A DNA stretch of 64,000 nt, from assembly GCF_004366595.1 (NCBI RefSeq), contig NZ_SORE01000003.1:124001-188000 (forward strand), given 5' to 3'. This DNA is from Paraburkholderia rhizosphaerae. GTDB lineage: Bacteria; Pseudomonadota; Gammaproteobacteria; Burkholderiales; Burkholderiaceae. Both the position numbers and the translations under genes were made by a program. Shown here piece after piece: positions 9,453 through 17,645 of this stretch (positions are counted from its first letter, which is position 1; every line of letters starts with the position of its first letter). Below the pieces are notes generated by a model, which did not search any database, was not told the DNA's origin, and saw only the letters and a program-made list of their open reading frames with translations.

Positions 9453-10493
9453 CTAGCTGACTTCGATCACCACCTTCAACGCATGCGTATCAGCCGCGCG
9501 ACTGAACGTGTCATACGCGTCAAGCGCATTGCTCAGCGAGAAGCGATGCGTGATCAGTTGCTCCGGGTGAAGGCGTCCCGCGCGCACGGTTTTCAGCAGC
9601 ATCGGCGTGCTGACCGTATCGACGAGTCGCGTCGTGATCGCGACATTGCGGTCCCACAGCTTCTCGAGATGCAGATCCGCTTTCACACCATGCACACCGA
9701 CGTTCGCGACGATGCCGCCTGGCGCAACCAGCGACGTGCACAGTTCGAACGTAGCCGGCACGCCGACCGCCTCGATCGCACAATCGACGCCGACTCCATC
9801 AGTGAGCCGCATCACCTCGGCCTCCGGGTCCTGGCCGCCCGCATCGACGCACGCTGTCGCACCGAATTGCCGGGCGACCTCCAGACGATTCGGATCACGA
9901 TCGATCATCACAATCTGCGAAGGTGAATAGAACTGCGCGGTCAACAACGACGCAAGGCCGATCGGACCCGCGCCGACAATCGCCACCGTACTACCCGGCT
10001 GCACCTTGCCGTTAAGCACGCCACATTCGAATCCGGTCGGCAGAATATCCGACAGCATCACCAGCGCTTCCTCGTCGAGCCCCGGCGGAATGCGATACAG
10101 GCTGGTCTGAGCGTGCGGAATGCGCACGTACTCCGCTTGCGTGCCGTCAATCCGGTTACCGAGAATCCAGCCACCGGTCGCGCAATGCGAATACATGCCA
10201 CGGCGGCAATAGTCGCATTGCCCGCATGACGAAATGCATGAAATCAGCACATGGTCGCCGACCGTCAACCCTTGCACCGCGGACCCGACGCTATCCACGA
10301 TACCGACGCCCTCATGGCCCAATATGCGGCCCGGCTCGCAGGTCGGCACATCGCCCTTCAGAATATGCAGATCGGTTCCGCAGATCGTCGTGCGCGTGAC
10401 CTTAACCACCGCATCGGTCGGCGCCTTGAGTTCCGGCATCGGTCGGTCGTCGAGCGACTTGTTGCCTGGTCCGTGATAAACGATTGCTTTCAT
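9453..10493 (-). CDS. Zinc-dependent alcohol dehydrogenase (MDR family)
   Basis: Medium-chain NAD(P)-dependent alcohol dehydrogenase of 346 residues. The catalytic zinc site is CGTDLH (about 38-43) with GHEGVG (about 62-67). The structural zinc lobe is Cys-x2-Cys-x2-Cys-x7-Cys (CGQCDYCRRGMYSHC). The Rossmann glycine motif is VGAGPIGLAS. The ATG at 10493 (MKAIVYHGPG) is the standard start. It is transcribed divergently from three universal-stress-protein genes across a region with a perfect FNR/Anr box, so it may function in low-oxygen fermentative metabolism. The preferred alcohol is unknown. Confidence 0.92.
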   Translation of the reverse strand: MKAIVYHGPGNKSLDDRPMPELKAPTDAVVKVTRTTICGTDLHILKGDVPTCEPGRILGHEGVGIVDSVGSAVQGLTVGDHVLISCISSCGQCDYCRRGMYSHCATGGWILGNRIDGTQAEYVRIPHAQTSLYRIPPGLDEEALVMLSDILPTGFECGVLNGKVQPGSTVAIVGAGPIGLASLLTAQFYSPSQIVMIDRDPNRLEVARQFGATACVDAGGQDPEAEVMRLTDGVGVDCAIEAVGVPATFELCTSLVAPGGIVANVGVHGVKADLHLEKLWDRNVAITTRLVDTVSTPMLLKTVRAGRLHPEQLITHRFSLSNALDAYDTFSRAADTHALKVVIEVS

Positions 10494-10694
10494 ACCTGTT
10501 CCTCCGTCCGCTAACGGTTGATACTGCCTCACCGAGTGTAGGTCGCGCTTCGCGCATTCACGTTGACTTGCGACAAACGCGTCCGCTAGCGAACGCTCAA
10601 CGCATGGCATCGCGTGCGACGCCTGCAGCCAGGACCTCGTGGCGTTTGGGCCCATCGCTATGCGCTCGTCATCGAGTGCGCGCGGCGTGCCAGG

Positions 10695-10735
10695 TTGATT
10701 CGCATCAATGCAGCACGCGCCACGTCTCCTAGACT
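10695..10735 (+). promoter_or_regulatory. FNR/Anr box and class II promoter of the Usp cluster
   Basis: TTGATTCGCATCAA (10695-10708) is a perfect TTGAT-N4-ATCAA site. A TAGACT -10 element (10730-10735) begins 21 bp after its right end. That puts the site centre near -41 from the expected start, the geometry of class II FNR activation, about 45 bp before the first Usp gene's coding start. The palindromic site could also act on the divergent alcohol dehydrogenase gene. Confidence 0.85.
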
Positions 10736-10787
10736 TAAAGCCAGGCCGGCGGCTCATTCGCCCGCCGCTCGTCACGGAGCGACTGCA

Positions 10788-11627
10788 ATGACCTACAAAA
10801 GTCTTCTCGTCCATCTGGACACCAGCGAACGTGCGCCGCAGCGGCTCGACGCGGCGCTACAGCTTGCGCGGCGCTTCGGCGCGCATCTGACGGGCCTGTT
10901 TGCGACCTTCGAACCCGACTCCCGCGCGTTCTACGTAATGGCCGGCACAGCCAACTATTACCAGGCGCACCGGCAGCGGCGCGAACAGCAACTTGGTGCG
11001 CTCGAGCGACTCTTTCATGCGGAATCGCTGCGAGCAAACGTCGACGTCCGTTTCGTCCGTTCAAACGGTCCAGCGAATTCGAGCGTGCCCCAGCATGCAC
11101 GTTACGCGGACCTCGTGATCGTCGGTCAGACCGACCCGGGCGACCCCGAGTCCTACATCGACGACAACTTCGTCGAATACGTGATGATGACGGCGGGTCG
11201 GCCCGTGCTGCTGCTTCCGTATGCCGGCACGTTCCCGAGGCTCGGCGAACGGATTCTGATCGCCTGGGACAGCAGCCGCGAAGCCGCGCGCGCCGCATAC
11301 GACGCCGTGCCTTTTCTCACGCACGCGAAGAAGTGCATCGTCGTGACCGTGCGCGGGACGGCCGGCGAACCGCCAGGCGAGCGATTCGCGGGTGCCGACA
11401 TCGCGTTGACGCTCGCGCGCCACGACGCATCGGTCGACGTGATCGAAGTCGACACAGCCAAAGACGCACCGATCGGCGACGTGCTGCTGTCGACTGCACA
11501 CGATCAGGGCTGCGACATGATCGTAATGGGCGGATACGGACACGCTCGCTGGCGCGAACTGGTGATGGGCGGCGCGACGCGGACCATCCTGCGATCGATG
11601 ACCATGCCCGTGCTGATGTCGCATTAG
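10788..11627 (+). CDS. Universal stress protein, tandem-domain
   Basis: 279-residue cytoplasmic protein with two Usp domains. The N-terminal domain (MTYKSLLVHLDTSERA, residues 1-150) lacks the full nucleotide-binding glycine motif. The C-terminal domain (from about 155, ERILIAWDSSREAARA) has it: MGGYGHARWRELVMGG, which fits G-x2-G-x9-G-G. The ATG at 10788 is chosen because MTYKSLLVHLD is the canonical start; upstream sequence is promoter. It is the first of three Usp genes behind the FNR/Anr site, so induction at low oxygen is likely. The third gene has the same two-domain plan. Confidence 0.92.
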   Translation: MTYKSLLVHLDTSERAPQRLDAALQLARRFGAHLTGLFATFEPDSRAFYVMAGTANYYQAHRQRREQQLGALERLFHAESLRANVDVRFVRSNGPANSSVPQHARYADLVIVGQTDPGDPESYIDDNFVEYVMMTAGRPVLLLPYAGTFPRLGERILIAWDSSREAARAAYDAVPFLTHAKKCIVVTVRGTAGEPPGERFAGADIALTLARHDASVDVIEVDTAKDAPIGDVLLSTAHDQGCDMIVMGGYGHARWRELVMGGATRTILRSMTMPVLMSH

Positions 11628-11693
11628 ACGCGTTTCAGGCGGCGCACACGGCAAACGGATACGGCCAGATCGGCACCTGATAGAGGAGATGCG

Positions 11694-12194
11694 ATGTACA
11701 CCAATATTCTTGTTGCACTCGACGGCAGCGAAACATCGCAGCAAGCGCTCGAAACCGCACTGCGCGTCGCCTGCATCAGCGGCGCGCTGCTTCATCCGGT
11801 GTATGTCGTCGATATGCCGAGCATCGCATTCGGCACACCCGGGTTCAACCCGGCGCCGGTACGCGAGGCGCTGCGCAACGACGGCGAGCGCGTGATCGCC
11901 GTCGCGAGCGACCGCATGACCGCGATGCGTGTCGACGGCACCCCGCGTGTGATCGACACTGTGTCGCCCGCCGAGGGTATCGCACAACGCATCCAGCATG
12001 CGGCGCACGAATGCCACGCCGATCTGATCGTGATGGGCACGCACGGCCGGCGCGGCTTTCAGCGCCTCGTGCTCGGCAGTGTCGCGGAACAGGTCGTGCG
12101 CGGCGCAACCTGCCCGGTCCTGCTAGTTCCATTGCGCTCGCAACGTTCTTCTGGTGAAACCAACTCCGATCCCGCGGAAAAGGAACTGCGATGA
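11694..12194 (+). CDS. Universal stress protein, single-domain
   Basis: UspA-type protein of 166 residues with one domain starting MYTNILVALDGSETSQQALE and the complete ATP-binding signature MGTHGRRGFQRLVLGS (G-x2-G-x9-G-S) near 125-140. The last 20 residues are a charged tail beyond the fold. A clear AGGAG lies six nt before the ATG at 11694. Its 3' end overlaps the start of the next Usp gene by 4 nt (ATGA), implying translational coupling. Confidence 0.94.
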   Translation: MYTNILVALDGSETSQQALETALRVACISGALLHPVYVVDMPSIAFGTPGFNPAPVREALRNDGERVIAVASDRMTAMRVDGTPRVIDTVSPAEGIAQRIQHAAHECHADLIVMGTHGRRGFQRLVLGSVAEQVVRGATCPVLLVPLRSQRSSGETNSDPAEKELR

Positions 12195-13018
12195 GCTACA
12201 AAACCCTGCTGGTTCATATCGACGACAGCCGTCACAGCGCGGCGCGTGTTGCCGTCGCGCTCGATCTCGCGCTGCGCTTCGACGCACATCTGATCGGCCT
12301 CTATGTGGTCAGTCAGGATCTGTTCCAGCCGCTCTTCAAGCTGGACGACAGCCTGAGACTTTCCACACTGGAGGAACAGCACGCACTGCGGCAGTCGCAA
12401 GCACACGCCGCGTTTGTCGACGCCGCGCAACGCGCGGGGTGTAGCGTCGAATGGCGCGCGCCGCCCGGACCCGCGGTCGAAACGGTCGCGCTGCATGCCC
12501 GCCATGCGGATCTGGTCGTGCTCGGTCAGCGCGATCCGGAGGATCCGGCGTCGTATGTTGCGCGCCATTTCATCGAAGACGTGCTGATGGAATGCGGCCG
12601 CCCGGCGCTCGTTCTGCCGTATGCGGGCAAAGTCGAGACACTCGGCGAGAACGTCGTGGTCGCGTGGGATGGCAGCGTTGAAGCGGCGCGCGCACTGACC
12701 GACTCGCTCGCGCTGATCGGACGCGCGCGTTTCGTGACGATCGTATCGGTCGGACGGCACGGCCGCGATGCACCGCCCACCGCAATCGACGTGTCTACGT
12801 TCCTCGAGCGCCACGGCATCCAGGCGTCGTTTTCGACCACGCCTGCCGTCGCCGGCGTGAGCACCGGCGCGACGCTGCTGAACCATATCGCCGATCTGCA
12901 CGCGGACCTGCTCGTGATGGGCGCGTTCGGCCATCCGCACGCACAGGAACGCGTGCTTGGCGGCGTGACCCGCACGATGCTCGAATCGATGACGGTGCCG
13001 GTGCTGATGTCGCATTGA
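12191..13018 (+). CDS. Universal stress protein, tandem-domain
   Basis: 275 residues with two Usp domains, arranged like the first gene of the cluster. The N-terminal domain begins MSYKTLLVHIDDSRHSAAR. The C-terminal domain begins near ENVVVAWDGSVEAARAL and carries MGAFGHPHAQERVLGG (G-x2-G-x9-G-G). Both tandem proteins end VPVLMSH or similar, which points to duplication within the cluster. It overlaps the preceding gene by 4 nt. Confidence 0.93.
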   Translation: MSYKTLLVHIDDSRHSAARVAVALDLALRFDAHLIGLYVVSQDLFQPLFKLDDSLRLSTLEEQHALRQSQAHAAFVDAAQRAGCSVEWRAPPGPAVETVALHARHADLVVLGQRDPEDPASYVARHFIEDVLMECGRPALVLPYAGKVETLGENVVVAWDGSVEAARALTDSLALIGRARFVTIVSVGRHGRDAPPTAIDVSTFLERHGIQASFSTTPAVAGVSTGATLLNHIADLHADLLVMGAFGHPHAQERVLGGVTRTMLESMTVPVLMSH

Positions 13019-13055
13019 ATGAACGCGCCGCGCGCCTGGCACTGCCGACGCGCGC

Positions 13056-13262
13056 ATGCACGCGACAAACCGTCCGCGATTCACCGTTGCCGATGCGTAT
13101 GTGTGGGCCACGATGTGGCATGAACGCTCGGGCGCGCAGATCGGTCATCTGAAGAACCTGCTCGCATATGTCGAGCGCATCGAAGCAAGACTGTCGGTGA
13201 AAAAGGCGTTGAACGACGAAGCCGAACTGGACGCGCGTCACCACTCGCGCCTCGCCGCGTAA
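13056..13262 (+). CDS. Small hypothetical protein, 68 residues
   Basis: No family recognised. The frame reads MHATNRPRFTVADAYVWATMWHERS, then an amphipathic helix (IGHLKNLLAYVERIEARLSVKKAL), with normal codon use for this DNA. It follows the Usp cluster by 37 bp in the same direction. There is no clear ribosome-binding site, so it may be a chance frame; coding character is the only support. Confidence 0.45.
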   Translation: MHATNRPRFTVADAYVWATMWHERSGAQIGHLKNLLAYVERIEARLSVKKALNDEAELDARHHSRLAA

Positions 13263-13433
13263 GCTTCGAAAGCTGCTTGCCTGCTGGTGCGACGGCTCGC
13301 GCTCGCGCTGCCCACGGCGCTGCGCGTGCCTGCGCACTTCGCCTATCATCGGTGACAAAGCGCGGAATGTGCGCGAATGCGTACCTCAATGCATTGCGCC
13401 CCCGCCATTCACACCGGGATTCAGGAGGCTACC

Positions 13434-14612
13434 TTGCCGCAATCGAAGATCCAGGCTGTCTACATGCGCGGCGGCACCAGCAAAGGCGTGTTCTTCCGCG
13501 CGGACTGGCTGCCCGCCGACGCCGCGCAACGCGACCGCATTCTGCTGCGCGTGATCGGCAGCCCCGATCCTTACGGCCAGCATATCGACGGCATGGGCGG
13601 TGCAACGTCCAGCACCAGTAAGGTCGTGATCGTCGGCCCAGCGTCGCGCGCGGACTGCGACGTCGACTATCGCTTCGGGCAGGTCGCCATCGACAGGCCG
13701 GTCATCGACTGGTCCGGCAACTGCGGCAATCTGACGTCGGCGGTCGGCCCGTTTGCGATCGCGCAGGGCCTGGTCGACGCACCGCGCGACGGCATCGCCA
13801 TCGTGCGCATCTGGCAGGCGAATATCCACGCGAAAATCATCGCGCATGTACCGATGCGCAACGGCGAGGTTGTCGAAGAAGGCGATTTCGAACTGGACGG
13901 CGTCACCTTCCCGGCTGCCGAGATCAAGATCGAATTCCTCGACCCGGCCGGCGACGCGGACCCGGACACGCCGGACACCGGCATGTTCCCGACCGGCAAC
14001 GCGCTCGACACGCTCGACGTGCCCGGCATCGGCGCGCTCGAGATGACGATGATCAATGCGGGTAATCCGGCGATCTTTATCGATGCCGCGGCGCTCGGCC
14101 TGACCGGCACCGAATTGCAGCGCGATGTGAATAGCAACGCCGCGCTACTTGAGAAAGCTGAAACCATCCGCGCGCATGCAGCGGTACGCATGGGCCTTGC
14201 GCAAACCACCGAACAAGCGACGACACAGCGTCCGCACACGCCGAAGCTCGCGTTCGTCGCGTCGCCCGCGAGCTATGTCGCATCGAGCGGCAAGCCCGTC
14301 GACGCTGCGACACTCGATCTGAACGCACGCATCTTTTCGATGGGCAAACTGCACCACGCGATGACGGGCACCGGCGCCATCGCGATCGCAGTTGCAGCGG
14401 CAATTCCGGGTACGCTCGTCCACCGGCTCGCGCGTGGCGCGGGTGGTTCGGTGCGCTTCGGCCATCCTTCGGGCAGTCTCGCAGTAGGCGCGCAAGCGGC
14501 GCAGAAGGACGGCGTCTGGACCGTGACGAAGGTCGTGATGAGCCGCAGTGCGCGGCGACTGATGGAAGGTGGGGTCCTGGTACCCGCCGCCGCGATCAGC
14601 GACGGCGTCTGA
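13434..14612 (+). CDS. prpF: PrpF-family 2-methylaconitate isomerase
   Basis: Cofactor-independent isomerase of the PrpF group. In the 2-methylcitrate pathway for propionate it isomerises 2-methylaconitate. Family blocks are very clear: YMRGGTSKGVFF at the N-terminus, VIGSPDPYG, IDGMGGATSSTSK, DWSGNCGNLTSAVGPFAI with the catalytic Cys, TPKLAFV, and SMGKLHHAMTGTGAIA near the end. I place the start at TTG 13434, because AGGAGG (13423-13428) precedes it at ideal spacing and the next codons read PQSKIQAVYMRGG; an ATG 57 nt upstream lacks such a site. No prpB, prpC or acnD is nearby, so the substrate could be another tricarboxylate. Confidence 0.9.
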   Translation: MPQSKIQAVYMRGGTSKGVFFRADWLPADAAQRDRILLRVIGSPDPYGQHIDGMGGATSSTSKVVIVGPASRADCDVDYRFGQVAIDRPVIDWSGNCGNLTSAVGPFAIAQGLVDAPRDGIAIVRIWQANIHAKIIAHVPMRNGEVVEEGDFELDGVTFPAAEIKIEFLDPAGDADPDTPDTGMFPTGNALDTLDVPGIGALEMTMINAGNPAIFIDAAALGLTGTELQRDVNSNAALLEKAETIRAHAAVRMGLAQTTEQATTQRPHTPKLAFVASPASYVASSGKPVDAATLDLNARIFSMGKLHHAMTGTGAIAIAVAAAIPGTLVHRLARGAGGSVRFGHPSGSLAVGAQAAQKDGVWTVTKVVMSRSARRLMEGGVLVPAAAISDGV

Positions 14613-15066
14613 ACGCGAGCGTGACCGCCGACTGCGGTGCCGCATGGCGGGGCTTGTTCGGCGACGGCGGCTCGTCATCGGCGTCGACGACGCCGTCATG
14701 CCACGCCTGTTCGCGCGTGCGGAACGTTTCCCACGCGACGCCTTGCGGATCGACCGTCCACGATTTATCCGACACCGCGTAGCCGCATTGCGCGGCCGCC
14801 TCGTCTTCCGCGGCAGTTTCCGCCAGCGCGAAACGGTTGCGCATTTCGGTGAGCTCTTCTTCCGTTTCGACCTGAATGCCGAAATGATCGATGCCCGAGC
14901 GCGCAAGACGCTGCGAGATCGCAAAGTTCACCGCGGGGTCGGTCAGTTCCCACTTGCAATAGTTGTGCTTGCGCACGGTCGGCTCGATGCCGCCGAACAT
15001 CGCGCTATAAAAGCGGATGCTCTCGGCCAGGTCTTCGACTGAAACGTGAATGTGCATACGCTTCAT
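14596..15066 (-). CDS. CadI/ArsI-like VOC-family dioxygenase
   Basis: 156-residue vicinal-oxygen-chelate protein resembling ArsI (Fe(II)-dependent C-As lyase) and CadI. The start MKRMHIHVSVEDLAESIRFY, the block NFAISQR, HFGIQVE and SDKSWTVDPQGVAWETF match the family. The metal ligands expected from ArsI are present (His5, His61, Glu113). However, the vicinal cysteine pair that binds trivalent arsenic reads Cys94-Gly95 (QCGYA) instead of CCYA. A C-terminal tail of about 35 basic/Pro residues is extra. It starts 19 nt after a methyltransferase gene on the same strand and overlaps the convergent prpF by 17 nt. No arsR or arsenite pump is nearby. Confidence 0.85.
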   Translation of the reverse strand: MKRMHIHVSVEDLAESIRFYSAMFGGIEPTVRKHNYCKWELTDPAVNFAISQRLARSGIDHFGIQVETEEELTEMRNRFALAETAAEDEAAAQCGYAVSDKSWTVDPQGVAWETFRTREQAWHDGVVDADDEPPSPNKPRHAAPQSAVTLAFRRRR

Positions 15067-15085
15067 ACGTTCGCTCCACAGCAGT

Positions 15086-15898
15086 TCAGGGCTTCGTCGC
15101 GCACGCCAGCACACAGGGCATCGGCACGCGAATGTCGTCGCCGTTTCGATACGGCGCGCATTGTTCCAGCACGGACTTTTCGATCGATGCGAGTGCTTGC
15201 GCCGTCTGCGCTTTCAGCATCGCGCCCATCCGCACGCCGCCGTGCAGCATCATGTGAAACGCGGTCTCGGGCGCGCGCGTTTGCAGCGTCTGACTCACTT
15301 CACTGATTTGCGGGTCGATAAATCCGACCGCACGCAGCGTCCGCTCACACTCGGCCCAGTCACTAAAACGCGCGAATGGCGGCCCCGGCGGCAGCGGCAC
15401 ATCCAGACGTCCATATGTTTCGACTGCCTTCAAAACGAAACCGAAGCCGACCGCGCGGTCCGGCGTTGACCAGACCGTGAAGCCGATCTTGCCGCCGCTA
15501 CATAGCACGCGAAACGCTTCGGCGAGCGCTTTGTCCGGATCCGCGAAATGCAAAAGGCCAAAGCTGATGCCGACGGCGTCGAAACTGCGATCGGCAAACG
15601 GCAACGCGTCCGCGCTGCCGCGACGGAACTCCACACCGGGATACGCGAGCGTCGCCTCGTCGATCATCGCTTGCGCGAAGTCGACGCCGACCGTCTGTGC
15701 GCCACGGCTCGCCGCAACACCGGCGACGTACCCGGGCCCGGTAGCGACATCGAGAAAGCGCGTGCCCGCGCGAACATCGAGCGCGTCGAGCAATGCGCCG
15801 TTGGACTGCTTCGTCACTTCACCGAAACGCGGTTTATAGGCGGTTGCAATCTGCTCCCAGCCTTTAAGTTCGAAAGCGGTGAAGTCGTCCGGTTCCAT
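15086..15898 (-). CDS. SAM-dependent class I methyltransferase
   Basis: 270-residue cytoplasmic methyltransferase of the Methyltransf_11/25 type. SAM-binding motif I is FLDVATGPGYVAG (about 48-60), followed by VGVDFAQAMIDEA, SADALPFADRSFDAV and LCSGGKIGFTVW. The start at 15898 (MEPDDFTAFELKGWEQ) is the conserved one; the upstream in-frame stretch is unrelated. It lies 19 nt upstream of the ArsI-like gene and is probably in one operon with it. It lacks the conserved cysteine set of ArsM arsenite methyltransferases, so I do not call it ArsM. The substrate is unknown. Confidence 0.88.
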   Translation of the reverse strand: MEPDDFTAFELKGWEQIATAYKPRFGEVTKQSNGALLDALDVRAGTRFLDVATGPGYVAGVAASRGAQTVGVDFAQAMIDEATLAYPGVEFRRGSADALPFADRSFDAVGISFGLLHFADPDKALAEAFRVLCSGGKIGFTVWSTPDRAVGFGFVLKAVETYGRLDVPLPPGPPFARFSDWAECERTLRAVGFIDPQISEVSQTLQTRAPETAFHMMLHGGVRMGAMLKAQTAQALASIEKSVLEQCAPYRNGDDIRVPMPCVLACATKP

Positions 15899-16190
15899 GC
15901 GTGTTGCGTCCTCTATTCTGGTGGTCGGCGCAGTATGTATCGCCGACCATGATATGTGATCGTAAGGGCACGCGCGACAAGCGTCCAGCGCGCGCCGCTC
16001 AGCTGGGCATCCGGACAATTACCATTGGGAAACTTCGGCCGCCTTGTCGGACCCGAAGAGGGATCGATATGAACGAACATGTACAGCGACCGCACGATTC
16101 AGGGTCGAGTCAATACGTGCGTATCGCTCATCAAAGCGCAGCTAGCAAACGTCGCGTGACGAAAGCTTGCGCCGCATGCGCGAAAATCGT

Positions 16191-17288
16191 TCAAACGTGC
16201 TGTACGGTGAACTCATTCAACACATTGCACAGTGCATCGACCGCCTGCTCGGTGACCGCGTTATAGAGCGACGCACGCAACCCGCCGACCGAGCGGTGGC
16301 CTTCGAGGCCGACGATGCCCTGGTCGTGCGCGGCCGCAATGAACGCCTGATCGAGCCGTTTGTCACCGAATGTGAAGGACACGTTCATCTGCGAGCGCCA
16401 GCGCGTGTCCGCGTGAAGCGTGACCGCATCGCCAAGCGCGTCGAGCGTCGCATAAAGCCGCTTCGACTTGGTTTCATTGGTGCGCTGCATCGCCTGCAGG
16501 CCGCCGACGTCGAAACGCAGCCAGCGCGTCACCAGCATCAGCACATAAATCGCAAACACCGGCGGCGTGTTGTAGTTCGAACCGTGCAGAACATGAGTGC
16601 GCAAATCGAGAATCGCGGGTAGACCATCGGGAATCCGGTCGAGCAACGCACGCTCGATAACCGCGACGGTGACGCCCGCCGGCCCGAGGTTCTTCTGCGC
16701 ATGCGCGTAGATCATCGAGTACGCGTCGGGGCGGATCGGCTTCGACAGGAAGTCGGACGACATGTCGGCGATTAGCGGCGCCGCGATTTCACCGGTATCG
16801 CATGCGGGGAACTGCAAGCCCTCGACCGTTTCGTTCGACACGTAGTGCAGATAAGCCGCCGACGCTGGGATATCGAGCGCGCGCAGGTCCGGCAACCGGG
16901 TGTAACCGGTCGCCTTGCCGTCCCACGCGACGTTGCACTTCGTCACCTTCGCGGCTTCAACGGTCGCCTTTGCGCTCCAGTAGCCGGACGTCACATACTC
17001 GGGCACCGCGGCCGCGCGCGCGGCGAAGTTCATCGGGATGGTCGCGAACAGCAGACTGCTGCCGCCTTGCAAAAACGTAATCGCGTAGTCATTCGAAATA
17101 CCGAGCAAATGCCGCAGGTTCATCTCGGCTTCTTCGAGCACCGAGCGGAACCATTCGGAGCGGTGGCTCATGCCGAGCACGGACATACCGGTGTCCGGAA
17201 GCGCGACGATCGCATCGCGTGTTTGCGCAAGCACGGTTTCGGGCAGCGCGCCGGGGCCACCGGAAAAATTAAGAGCGTTGGATTTCAT
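16191..17288 (-). CDS. serC: Phosphoserine aminotransferase-family protein (SerC)
   Basis: PLP-dependent class V aminotransferase of 365 residues, the length of E. coli SerC, which converts 3-phosphohydroxypyruvate and glutamate to 3-phosphoserine. Blocks include NFSGGPGALPE at the start, GMSHRS, FLQGGSS, YLHYVSNETVEG, the PLP-lysine region HAQKNLGPAG, NTPPVFAIY and GHRSVGGLRASLYNA. In Burkholderiaceae the housekeeping serC normally lies in a gyrA-serC-pheA cluster, so this one may be a second copy (inference). It is divergent from the TPR/ATP-grasp gene. The ATG at 17288 (MKSNALNFSGG) is the natural start. Confidence 0.88.
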   Translation of the reverse strand: MKSNALNFSGGPGALPETVLAQTRDAIVALPDTGMSVLGMSHRSEWFRSVLEEAEMNLRHLLGISNDYAITFLQGGSSLLFATIPMNFAARAAAVPEYVTSGYWSAKATVEAAKVTKCNVAWDGKATGYTRLPDLRALDIPASAAYLHYVSNETVEGLQFPACDTGEIAAPLIADMSSDFLSKPIRPDAYSMIYAHAQKNLGPAGVTVAVIERALLDRIPDGLPAILDLRTHVLHGSNYNTPPVFAIYVLMLVTRWLRFDVGGLQAMQRTNETKSKRLYATLDALGDAVTLHADTRWRSQMNVSFTFGDKRLDQAFIAAAHDQGIVGLEGHRSVGGLRASLYNAVTEQAVDALCNVLNEFTVQHV

Positions 17289-17645
17289 GTTCGATCCTGC
17301 GGGCATGCAGCGTGTGCGATCAGTTGGTGACGCAACGCGAGCCCGATTCGGCACGCCATTCGGAGCGATGTCGAGCCATCAGACAGTGACAACGGTATCA
17401 AGCCCGGGCACGATGCAAAGGCGAGAACAAAGGGCCGAAATCCCGCCTGTTCGCGCAAGCTGGCCGCATCGGCAGGCCATAAGGTCATGCATCGTGGTGC
17501 ACGTTTTACCTTGCACTCGCCTTTCGTTTGGATCGCATGTGTCAAGATTTCGAATGCGGTTTCGAACGACCGCCTCCGGTTGAGAATGCAACCATTGCAA
17601 CCGCGGATGTAACCGGTGTTTAAACTGAATGACAGAAGGATCGAT
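17289..17645. other. Divergent intergenic region, serC / TPR-ATP-grasp gene
   Basis: 357 bp without a supported gene. The right part contains three copies of TGYAACC (17587-17593, 17596-17602, 17608-17614) and a GTTTAAAC palindrome just upstream of the TPR/ATP-grasp gene. These could be regulator-binding half-sites. No convincing -35/-10 pair was found. Confidence 0.6.
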
